This document shows, one piece after another, positions 1-6,600 of a stretch of 6,796 nucleotides of DNA. This DNA comes from JAKBCQ01 sp021807585 (GTDB lineage Bacteria; Planctomycetota; Planctomycetia; Isosphaerales; Isosphaeraceae): the NCBI GenBank assembly GCA_027325115.1, contig DAHWFG010000586.1, forward strand, positions 1-6,796, given 5' to 3'. Below the pieces are notes generated by a model. That model made no database searches, was not told the DNA's origin, and saw only the letters and a list, made by a program, of their open reading frames with translations. Both the position numbers and the translations under genes were made by a program. How positions within the stretch are numbered: position 1 is the stretch's first letter; every line of letters begins with the position of its first letter.

Positions 1-87
1 CATGCACCAGCCGAACAGCAGGAGGATTCGCACCGCCTCGCGTCGATTCCGTTCTCGATTACATTTCATCAGCATACTAAAAATCAT
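1..87 (-). CDS. Start of an unidentified gene, cut by the left window edge
   Basis: An open frame of 29 codons runs from an ATG at 87-85 to the window edge without a stop. The start is chosen because GGAGAT (complement of 94-99) lies six bases upstream, a good Shine-Dalgarno position. An in-frame ATG at 105-103 has no such site, nor do the later ATGs in the frame. The visible peptide begins MIFSMLMK, continues with a strongly basic stretch (NRERNRRE) and then turns hydrophobic (ILLLFGWCM). This is the pattern expected before a signal peptide or membrane anchor. It follows the channel gene on the same strand, with 69 bases between them, so it could be a further member of the efflux operon or the first gene of the next unit. 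The family cannot be recognised from so little sequence, and a chance open frame is possible. Confidence 0.38.
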   Translation of the reverse strand, partial: MIFSMLMKCNRERNRREAVRILLLFGWCM

Positions 88-111
88 GTTCTGATCTCCA
101 GTCATGATTTT
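80..111 (-). promoter_or_regulatory. Hairpin over the start codon of the left-edge gene
   Basis: The sequence holds a perfect 9-base inverted repeat, AAAATCATG at 80-88 and CATGATTTT at 103-111, separated by 14 bases. In the minus-strand transcript the loop can fold further through CUG/CAG, leaving an apical GAGAU. The Shine-Dalgarno GGAGA therefore sits mostly in the apical loop, while the AUG of the partial gene (87-85) is inside the stem. Five Us follow the stem (complement of 79-83). It could be a translational operator or thermosensitive leader, or a weak AT-rich terminator after the channel gene. The repeat is seen directly; any function is inferred. Confidence 0.4.
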
Positions 112-156
112 AACTAGATAATAAACTTTGTAAATTACAAGAGAACTTAAATCCCA
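112..156 (-). promoter_or_regulatory. AT-rich spacer with a weak promoter-like box and a palindrome
   Basis: This spacer between the channel gene's stop codon and the left-edge hairpin is much richer in A and T than the flanking genes. On the minus strand it holds TATTAT (complement of 118-123), which resembles a -10 box, but no clear -35 hexamer at the right distance. An odd-centred palindrome, TTGTAA-A-TTACAA at 128-140, lies immediately upstream of it and could be an operator. AT-rich spacers give such matches by chance, and promoters in the suspected phylum are poorly known, so this is only a candidate for driving the left-edge gene. Confidence 0.22.
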
Positions 157-1950
157 TTAAGGATTGGACGCTCGGCGAAAAACGGAGCTCGGTTCGATGA
201 GCGAGCCGGGAGCGACGGGAGAGACCGCGGCGGAAACGGGAGCGGCGATGTTCGAGGAGAACGTCGGATTCGGGGGGGCGCCGAGCGACGCCGAGTAGGT
301 ACGAGGATTGACGTTAGCGACGGAAGCCGACGCGTACGTTCGCGGATTCATGTTCGATCGCGTCGTCGCGGCGATGTTTCGCGGGTTGGGAGTCGTGGAA
401 ATCGCCGGAGGGGGAGGAGGCGGAGGAGGAGGCGTGGGTTGCAGTTCGTTCCCCAAAGATTGGGCGGGATTGCCCAACGCGCGATAAAGTTCAAATTGTG
501 AACGATTGTAATCGGCAATCGTACCAAAATAATTGTAATATGCTTGATTCAACGATTGTAGAGCGACGACGACTTCGAGCGGCCTGATCACAAGGATGCG
601 GAGGTTTCCCGCGGCGCGTTTGGTTTCTCCCAGGCCCTGCAGGTTCTTATCGGCGGAGATAATCGCCTGCCTCAATTCAAGATCGGCCAAGCTGATGCGA
701 CGATCAGCCGCCCGCAGATCGGCCCAATTTTGTGTTACTTCTTTGGCGATGATATCGCGGACTTTAAGCGCTTGAACTCGAGCGAGTTCGCGTTCTTCTT
801 TGCGTTGGTTGATAAGAGCGACGTTGCCGAATCCCAAATTGCCTGCCTGCCAGATCGCTTCCAAGTCGAAGTCGCTTCGCACGTTGTAATTGGTGAGCGT
901 GCCGCCGTTGCCGCCGCCGAACACTCCGAAACCCATCGGGTAAGGAACTTGGGTGCCGGCGCCGCGGACGAGGAAGATCGGCAAGAAAGGACGCGCTTTT
1001 TCTTGATGAACCCGGTGTCTTGCGGATTGAACGAGAGCCTCGTTGACGGTCATTTCCGGGCGAGTTTGAACCGCCAGCAGAACGAGTTCTTCGGGTCTTC
1101 GTTCGGGTGGAATCAGTGTGATGCGAAGCTGGGGGGATTCGATCGGCGTGACGAGCACGGTCGGTTTAAGCCGCGCCACGCGAGCCGCTTCGGCGCCGGC
1201 GACTCGCCACCGTTGACGAGCGATCTCGCGCACCTCTTCGGCTGAAGCCAGCGCCGCTTTCACGCGAGCCACTTCGAGATCGGGGATCAAATCGGGCGCC
1301 AACGACTCGGTCTTGCTCGTCAACTCCCTCATTCGCCGCACGACGTCGTCGATTCCGGCCAAATCGGCTCGCGCCTCAACGACATCAAAATAAGTAACGG
1401 CTAAAGATGTGAGCGTATCATTTGTGGCTGTTTGCACATTGGCTCTTTGGGCTCGGGTCGTCTGTCGTTGTGCGAGCGGTTCGAAGATCGCGTCGGTGAG
1501 GGGAAAGATCGCCAGCGGCGCCACTCCCGCGTAAAATGAGCTAAAGCTTGTTGATGTCAGCGAACCTCCCGAGACGTAATTTTGGTACGGCCCGTCGTGG
1601 TGCACGTAATCGATTCCACCGATGATATTCGGCAGCCAAAGCACCTTTGCGCCTTGAAGTTGCGCCGACGCGATTCGGAAACGTTGAACCGCGAGCGCGA
1701 TATTCCAGGCCTGAACGTTCGCCAATCGCATGAGTGCGGGAAACGTGATCGGGAGAACTTCCTCGCCCGGTTCGGCCTTGGGGGGCATCAGCATCACCCG
1801 ATCGACGGTCGGTGGCGGATTGGCGGGGGAGTCTTTCTGATCGACGATCGCCCGGGGAAGAACTTGAGCGTAGGCGCCGGCGGGCCCTCCCAAGAGTTCG
1901 TGGAGAATCAACACGACCCCGAACGGCACGGCGAATCGGGCCCCGTCCAT
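157..1950 (-). CDS. TolC-family outer-membrane efflux channel with proline-rich C-terminal tail
   Basis: This 597-residue protein is the outer-membrane exit duct of the pump. In the family, three copies form a barrel in the outer membrane and a long periplasmic helical tunnel. Residues 1-29 look like a Sec signal peptide: a hydrophobic core (VPFGVVLIL) and an AYA-Q cleavage site. A proline-rich linker follows to about residue 70. The two repeated efflux-protein halves lie at about 73-262 and 287-493, each with long amphipathic, alanine-, arginine- and glutamate-rich helices. The second half ends in the family-typical motif DYNRSQFELYRALG (480-493). The start ATG is supported by AAGGAG eight bases upstream. 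It is the last of the three pump genes, 120 bases after the adaptor. The odd part is a tail of about 100 residues beyond the TolC fold, with nine prolines in a row (507-515) and three NPR repeats. The family is secure; the substrate is unknown. Confidence 0.93.
   Translation of the reverse strand: MDGARFAVPFGVVLILHELLGGPAGAYAQVLPRAIVDQKDSPANPPPTVDRVMLMPPKAEPGEEVLPITFPALMRLANVQAWNIALAVQRFRIASAQLQGAKVLWLPNIIGGIDYVHHDGPYQNYVSGGSLTSTSFSSFYAGVAPLAIFPLTDAIFEPLAQRQTTRAQRANVQTATNDTLTSLAVTYFDVVEARADLAGIDDVVRRMRELTSKTESLAPDLIPDLEVARVKAALASAEEVREIARQRWRVAGAEAARVARLKPTVLVTPIESPQLRITLIPPERRPEELVLLAVQTRPEMTVNEALVQSARHRVHQEKARPFLPIFLVRGAGTQVPYPMGFGVFGGGNGGTLTNYNVRSDFDLEAIWQAGNLGFGNVALINQRKEERELARVQALKVRDIIAKEVTQNWADLRAADRRISLADLELRQAIISADKNLQGLGETKRAAGNLRILVIRPLEVVVALQSLNQAYYNYFGTIADYNRSQFELYRALGNPAQSLGNELQPTPPPPPPPPPAISTTPNPRNIAATTRSNMNPRTYASASVANVNPRTYSASLGAPPNPTFSSNIAAPVSAAVSPVAPGSLIEPSSVFRRASNP
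286..432 (-). repeat. Polyproline run and NPR repeats in the channel's tail
   Basis: Bases 406-432 encode nine consecutive prolines using a mix of CCT, CCG and CCC codons, so it is not a simple triplet expansion. Bases 286-390 encode three imperfect repeats: PNPRN (residues 521-525), MNPRTYASAS (534-543) and VNPRTYSAS (547-555). The last two are clearly related at protein level but differ at many third codon positions, which suggests an old duplication or selection on the protein sequence. The segment is low in hydrophobic residues and rich in Ser, Thr, Ala, Asn and Pro, so it is probably disordered. Confidence 0.75.
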
Positions 1951-1958
1951 GCGGCCTT

Positions 1959-1964
1959 CTCCTT
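1959..1964 (-). promoter_or_regulatory. Ribosome binding site of the channel gene
   Basis: AAGGAG on the minus strand lies eight bases before the ATG at 1950-1948. It fixes that start and gives a protein beginning directly with a credible signal peptide. It also shows that the channel gene can be translated independently even though a terminator-like hairpin lies just upstream. Confidence 0.75.
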
Positions 1965-1988
1965 CGATTTGGGTAATCCGACCGAATG

Positions 1989-2014
1989 AAAAACGCCGGC
2001 TTTGGCCGCCGGCG
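1989..2014 (-). terminator. Intrinsic terminator or attenuator between adaptor and channel genes
   Basis: On the minus strand a perfect 7-base GC-only stem, CGCCGGC (complement of 2008-2014) and GCCGGCG (complement of 1994-2000), encloses a 7-base loop and is followed at once by five Ts (complement of 1989-1993). This is the layout of a Rho-independent terminator for transcripts coming from the adaptor gene. It lies only 38 bases before the channel start codon, so complete termination would silence the channel unless it has its own promoter. Partial termination, setting the channel dose, seems more likely. The T run is short, so termination strength is uncertain. Confidence 0.6.
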
Positions 2015-2029
2015 CATGCTTCATCCGTA

Positions 2030-2069
2030 ACAATCGATCGGTTGTATCGTCCGAATTCTTTATGACGAT
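2030..2069 (-). repeat. Two abutting inverted repeats in the adaptor-channel spacer
   Basis: Just after the adaptor's stop codon, ATCGTC (2046-2051) and GACGAT (2064-2069) form a 6-base inverted repeat around a 12-base loop containing GAATTC. Directly next to it, 2030-2045 (ACAATCGATCGGTTGT) is a near-perfect 16-base palindrome with a single mismatched pair. The first could be a 3'-end stabilising hairpin of the adaptor message. The second is a better DNA palindrome than RNA hairpin and could be a protein-binding site. CGATCG-type words are frequent in this genome, so chance must be considered. Confidence 0.4.
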
Positions 2070-2070
2070 T

Positions 2071-3567
2071 TTAGTGAACCGCCGGTTGTACCTGGGCTTC
2101 GGCCTTGATTTTGCTCATGGTAGTCGGTTCCACGACCCCTGCGACTTCGACCTCCGCCTTGAGCGATTCTTTCACCTGGACGGGTTGATTTTCGACGAGC
2201 GATTCGGCGTGACTGGCGACGATCGCTTCCGACCCGGTGAAATCCTCCCACTTTCCGCCCGGCGACTGTTTGGCCAGAACTTGCACCCCTTCCTCGCCGC
2301 GCAGGCCGACTTGAACAAAAATCCTTCGACATTTGTTATTATCAACAACCATGCAGTAGTCCCGGTTATTGTTCGACATGATGTCGTTCAAGACGGCTTC
2401 GGAGGGGAGGGTGAGAGCTCGGGGTTGTTTGGCGTAAATGGATACGTCGGCGTACATTCCGGGCCGGAAGATACCGTCGGTGTTGGCGAGATGGATTTCG
2501 ACGCGGAGGGTTCGGGCGTGATCGTCAAGGCTCCACGAGTAGCGCGTCACTTCGCCTTCGATCTCGCGTCCCGGAAGCGCTTGCGGGAACGCGACCGCCT
2601 TGTCTCCCACCTTGACGTGAACCGCGTCGATTTCGGGAACCTCGACGGTGAGACGCATGATATCGGTGCGCATCATCGTGAAAATAGGTTCGGATGTTTT
2701 GCTCGTCGTGCCCGAATTCGAGGGTTGGAGGAAATGACCCGTGTGCACGTTGCGTAACGTGATCACTCCGTCGAACGGGGCTCGAACCTCGGCGTAGCTG
2801 AGCCACGCTTTCCATTGGCTGTATTCGAATTGCGCCAATTCCACACCTGCTTGCGCCACTTCGACGTCGGCCTCGGCTTTATCAAATTCGGCTTCGCGTT
2901 GGCGCAAAGTCGCCACCGCGGAGATATACTTGGCGTTCGTTTCCTTAAAATTCGCCTGGCTCGCTGAAAGTTGTTTGTGAACTTCATCGCGTGTTTGATT
3001 GTCATAAATCATTTGCTTAAGCATTTTTTGGGCGCGCTCGTCCTCGGCCTCCCATCGTTTCACCTCGGCGGCGACCCGCGCGATGCTCGCCTCGGCCTCG
3101 TTGACGTTCGATTTCGCCGCGTCGATAGCCGCTCTCATCGCCTTGACGGTCGCCTTGGCTTGTTTCAGGTCGGCGATGTTTTTCTTGACGCGCGCCTGTT
3201 TCACCTTCAATTCTTCTTCGATCTCGGGAACGTAAAGCTTGACGAGAAGTCGCCCCTTTTTCACCGTGTCGTTGATGTCGACGAGCGGTTCCTCGGCGAA
3301 TCCCGCGATCTTGGTGAAAATCGGCGTGTGTTCATAGGATAAAAATTGCCCAGGTTGATCGATCCGCCGCGTCAGGTCTTTACGTTGCGGATGCACGACC
3401 TCGACGACCGAGGGACCGGCTTTCTCTTGCGAAGCCTTGGCCTTCTCCTTCGCGTCGTGTCCGCCGCAACCCGTCGCGAGTGGAGCGAGAAACAGCGGAG
3501 CGAGCGCCGTCAGCAGGCGAATTTGGTCGGCAAATCCCGGAGGATCTGAGATGTCGGATCGTTTCAT
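2071..3567 (-). CDS. Periplasmic adaptor (membrane fusion protein) of the RND pump, probable lipoprotein
   Basis: This 498-residue HlyD/AcrA-type adaptor would bridge the permease and the TolC channel in the periplasm. Residues 18-34 are a hydrophobic segment ending in LATGC, so Cys34 probably carries a lipid; the -3 residue is Ala rather than the preferred Leu, which weakens the lipobox slightly. The two half lipoyl motifs lie at about 82-118 (FTKIAGFAEEPLV) and 257-281 (YAEVRAPFDGVITLRN). Between them, about 118-256 is a long charged alpha-helical hairpin, the part that docks to the channel. A beta-barrel domain follows at about 304-378 (ending RPGMYADVSI), then the membrane-proximal domain to about 465 and a short charged tail. 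The start is supported by AAGGAA eight bases upstream. It lies 70 bases after the permease, in an order permease-adaptor-channel rather than the commoner adaptor-permease-channel. Two cysteines in the membrane-proximal domain (405 and 413) are unusual and could pair. Confidence 0.93.
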   Translation of the reverse strand: MKRSDISDPPGFADQIRLLTALAPLFLAPLATGCGGHDAKEKAKASQEKAGPSVVEVVHPQRKDLTRRIDQPGQFLSYEHTPIFTKIAGFAEEPLVDINDTVKKGRLLVKLYVPEIEEELKVKQARVKKNIADLKQAKATVKAMRAAIDAAKSNVNEAEASIARVAAEVKRWEAEDERAQKMLKQMIYDNQTRDEVHKQLSASQANFKETNAKYISAVATLRQREAEFDKAEADVEVAQAGVELAQFEYSQWKAWLSYAEVRAPFDGVITLRNVHTGHFLQPSNSGTTSKTSEPIFTMMRTDIMRLTVEVPEIDAVHVKVGDKAVAFPQALPGREIEGEVTRYSWSLDDHARTLRVEIHLANTDGIFRPGMYADVSIYAKQPRALTLPSEAVLNDIMSNNNRDYCMVVDNNKCRRIFVQVGLRGEEGVQVLAKQSPGGKWEDFTGSEAIVASHAESLVENQPVQVKESLKAEVEVAGVVEPTTMSKIKAEAQVQPAVH

Positions 3568-3575
3568 GCGAACGG

Positions 3576-3581
3576 TTCCTT
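3576..3581 (-). promoter_or_regulatory. Ribosome binding site of the adaptor gene
   Basis: AAGGAA on the minus strand lies eight bases before the ATG at 3567-3565. The rest of the 70-base permease-adaptor spacer (3568-3637) is AT-rich and contains only a short weak inverted repeat (TTGAA/TTCAA); I see no terminator or convincing promoter in it, so co-transcription with the permease is the simplest reading. Confidence 0.7.
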
Positions 3582-3637
3582 AATTATGAGATGCTTGATT
3601 GAATTATCTGTTCATTTCAACATGAAAATCCCGTGAT

Positions 3638-6600
3638 TCAAAGCGGCGAATCCGCGGCGCGTTTGGTTTCTTCGCGACCCAATCCCGCGGTTTCGGGCGA
3701 GTAAACCCGGCTCGCGGGATCGTCGGGATGGATCGAAGCCGAAACGATTCCCGCTCCTCCCATGATCACCTCAAAAATCACCGGCAGGATCAGCAGCGTC
3801 GCGATCATCGCCGCGGCGAGTCCGCCGATCACGGCTCGCCCCATCGGGGCGCTTTGCTCGGCGCCCTCACCGATTCCGAGCGCGAGCGGAATCATCCCCG
3901 CGATCATGGCGCAGCTCATCATTAAGATCGCACGAAGCCGCCCCTCGGCGCCCTTACGCGCCCCGACCGCGGCGCCCACTCCTTGTATTCTAGCTTTTTC
4001 GGCGAAAGCCACCAATAAAATCGCGTTCGCCACCGCGACCCCCACCGCCATGATCGCGCCCATAAAAGATTGTGTGTTGATGGTCGTATGCGAGATGTAG
4101 AGCGCGAACGCCACCCCCGCGACGACCGCCGGAGTCGTCGCCACCGAAACAAACGCCAGCCGGAGCGATTGAAAATATCCCGTGAGCATCAAAAACACGA
4201 CGACGACTGCCATCACCAACCCGCTCCCAAGGCCGCTGAACATCTGACGCATCACCGGCACCTGGCCGCGAATGTGCCCCTGTTCGTCTCCCACCTTCAC
4301 TCCGCGCGGCGGGTCTCCCGCGTCGATGATCGCGGCCTCAATCCGCCGCACCGCCCTCCCCAAATCCTCCCCCACCACATTCGCCGTGATCGAAACGATG
4401 CGTCTCTGATTGATTCGATCATATTCTTGCGGGATTGTCCCGTTCGTCACCTTGGCGACGTCCCGAAGCAAGGTCGCGGGTTTGTTCTCATTCTGCTTGA
4501 CGGGGATCATCCCCACCTCGGCGAGCGAATTCATCTGCGACGGCGGAACTTGCAACTGAACCTGATAACCGATGCCGCTTTTGGGATCCGCCCAGTACAC
4601 CGGCACGATGTAACGGCTCGACGAAGTCGCCGCGATCATCGCGTTCGATGCCTCCGAAACCGTCAGGCCCGCCAACCCCGTCCGCTCGCGGTCGATCTCA
4701 ACCTTGACCCGCGGATAATCGAACGCCTGGCCGAACTGCAAATCGCGCAAAGTTGAAATTGTTTTCATTTGAGTAAATAACTTCTCGGCGTAGGCGCGAT
4801 TGTCGTTCTGGTTCGGTCCGCTGATCACGACCTCGACGGGGGTCGGCGAACCGAAGCTCATCACCTGATTGATCGCGTCGGCGGGCTCGAACGTCACCGC
4901 GACCTGCTTGGCGCGCTTCGCCGCGACTTCGCGCGGGACGCCGTACGATTTGATCAACAGGTCGCGCAACCAAGGTTGAAGCTTACCGGGCAACGCTTTA
5001 CGAAGACGTTCGAGCACTTCTTCGGTGCGGAACTTCTTATCCGCGTTGAGTGCGATGCGCAAGACCGCTTGATCGGGTCCACTCGTCCACAAAAAGACGG
5101 CGTTCGCGGTGAATGTCGGCGCCGTTTGGCCGATATGGCTCACCGAAATCCGCACGCTGTCGGCGCCGAGCACGTTTTGTATTTCAAACAGCGCCTGACG
5201 CGTCAATTCCTCGGTCACTTCCAAACGTGTTCCCACGGGGGCTTTCACTCGCATCTGAAATTGACCCGAATCGACCTGGGGCGATATTTCCCGACCCACC
5301 TCCATCCCGCAGAAAGCCAATAAAAGAGCGGTCGCGATCAAGTAAGCGCCAAGCACCAACCACTTTCGACGGATCGCGATCTCGACGATCTTCACATAGG
5401 ATTGACGGAAACGATCAAACGATAACCCACGCTTCGCTCGCTTCTGTTCCATTCCTCCCGCCGAAGCGGGCTTGATCGGCTTGAGGATCCAGATCGCCAG
5501 CACGGGAAGGAACGTCGACGAGAGAAGGAGCGAAGTGATGAGTGCGAAGCCGACCGAGATTGAGAGCGGAACAAAGAGCGCCCGAGCCGCTCCTTGCATC
5601 AGAAACGACGGGATGAACACCGCCAATATACAAAGAATCGACAGCAAAATCGGCGTCATCGTTTCCGCGGTACCATTCAAAACGGCTTCCGCGAGCGAAC
5701 GCGAAACCGCCTTCTTGGTGTGGATGCTCTCGATCACGACGATCGCGGTCCCTTCAAGTATCCCGATCGCCAGCGAAAGCCCCCCCAACGTCATCAAATT
5801 GATGCTCTGCCCCGTAATCAACAGGCCGATCAATGAACCCATCAAAGAAAGTGGAATCGTAAGCACGACGACGATCACGCTCCGCCAGTCGCGCAAAAAC
5901 AAAAGGACCGTCAGACCCGTTAGCGCCGCTCCGATGAACGATTCTTGCAACACGCCGTTGACCGCCCTCGTCACATAAGGCGATTGATCAAATTCCACCT
6001 CGAGCCGACAATCTTTGGGCAGCACGCTCCTCATGTCGTCGAGGTGTTCTTTTAATTGATTCGCCACCGAAAGCGTCGAAGCGTCCGCGGTCTTCAATAT
6101 GGGCATATACACCGCACGGCGCCCGTTCACGAGCGCCCACCCTGTCGGGATATCGGTCGTATCTTGCACCACGCCGAGATCGCGCAAGTAAACGTTGACC
6201 TCGGGCTTGATCGGTATGCTTCCCAGGTCTTGAGGATCGACGACGATCGAATTGACCGAGACGATCGGCATCTGATCCTTGATCCGCGCATTCCCCGAGG
6301 GGGTGATCACGTTCCCCACGTTCAACGCCTGCGCCACTTTCTCGGGCGATAAGTTGTACGCCTTCAATCGCTTGGGATCGAGATTGACGACGATCGACCG
6401 CAAACTGCCGCCGAACGGCTGAGGCGCGGTCGTCCCGGGAAGGCTCGCGAGAATCGGCCGAATTCGGAACAGCATCAAATCGGCCAATTCGTCGATGCCC
6501 CGCGAATCGCTCGAGAGCGTTACGTACGCGACAGGAACCATGCTCGCATCAAGCGACATGATGAACGGAGTGACCGTACCGGGAGGAAAGAACGCCTTGG

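Noticed and set aside
145..161. Inverted repeat CTTAA/TTAAG over the channel stop codon as a terminator
   Set aside because: The stem is only five AT-rich base pairs and no T run follows on the minus strand, so it is unlikely to stop transcription.
406..432. Triplet microsatellite (GGA-like repeat) as a phase-variable tract
   Set aside because: The nine proline codons are mixed (CCT, CCG, CCC) and in frame; length change by slippage would not shift the frame, and the tract is too irregular for efficient slippage.
730..1245. Plus-strand open frame of 171 codons opposite the channel gene
   Set aside because: It lies wholly inside the TolC-family gene on the other strand and shows no motif or ribosome site that would favour it.
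2002..2757. Plus-strand open frame of 251 codons opposite the adaptor gene
   Set aside because: It is antisense to a clear adaptor gene, and its composition (many His, Arg, Asp and Phe, no recognisable motif) is what the opposite strand of a GC-rich gene gives. It also runs over the terminator-like hairpin.
3568..3637. Separate promoter for the adaptor gene in the 70-base gap
   Set aside because: The gap is AT-rich and contains GATAAT-like words, but no hexamer resembling a -35 box at a proper distance. Co-transcription from the permease is simpler.
4070..4756. Plus-strand open frame of 228 codons opposite the permease
   Set aside because: Its product is full of Arg, His and Asp with no domain, typical of an antisense shadow; the minus-strand permease explains the region fully.
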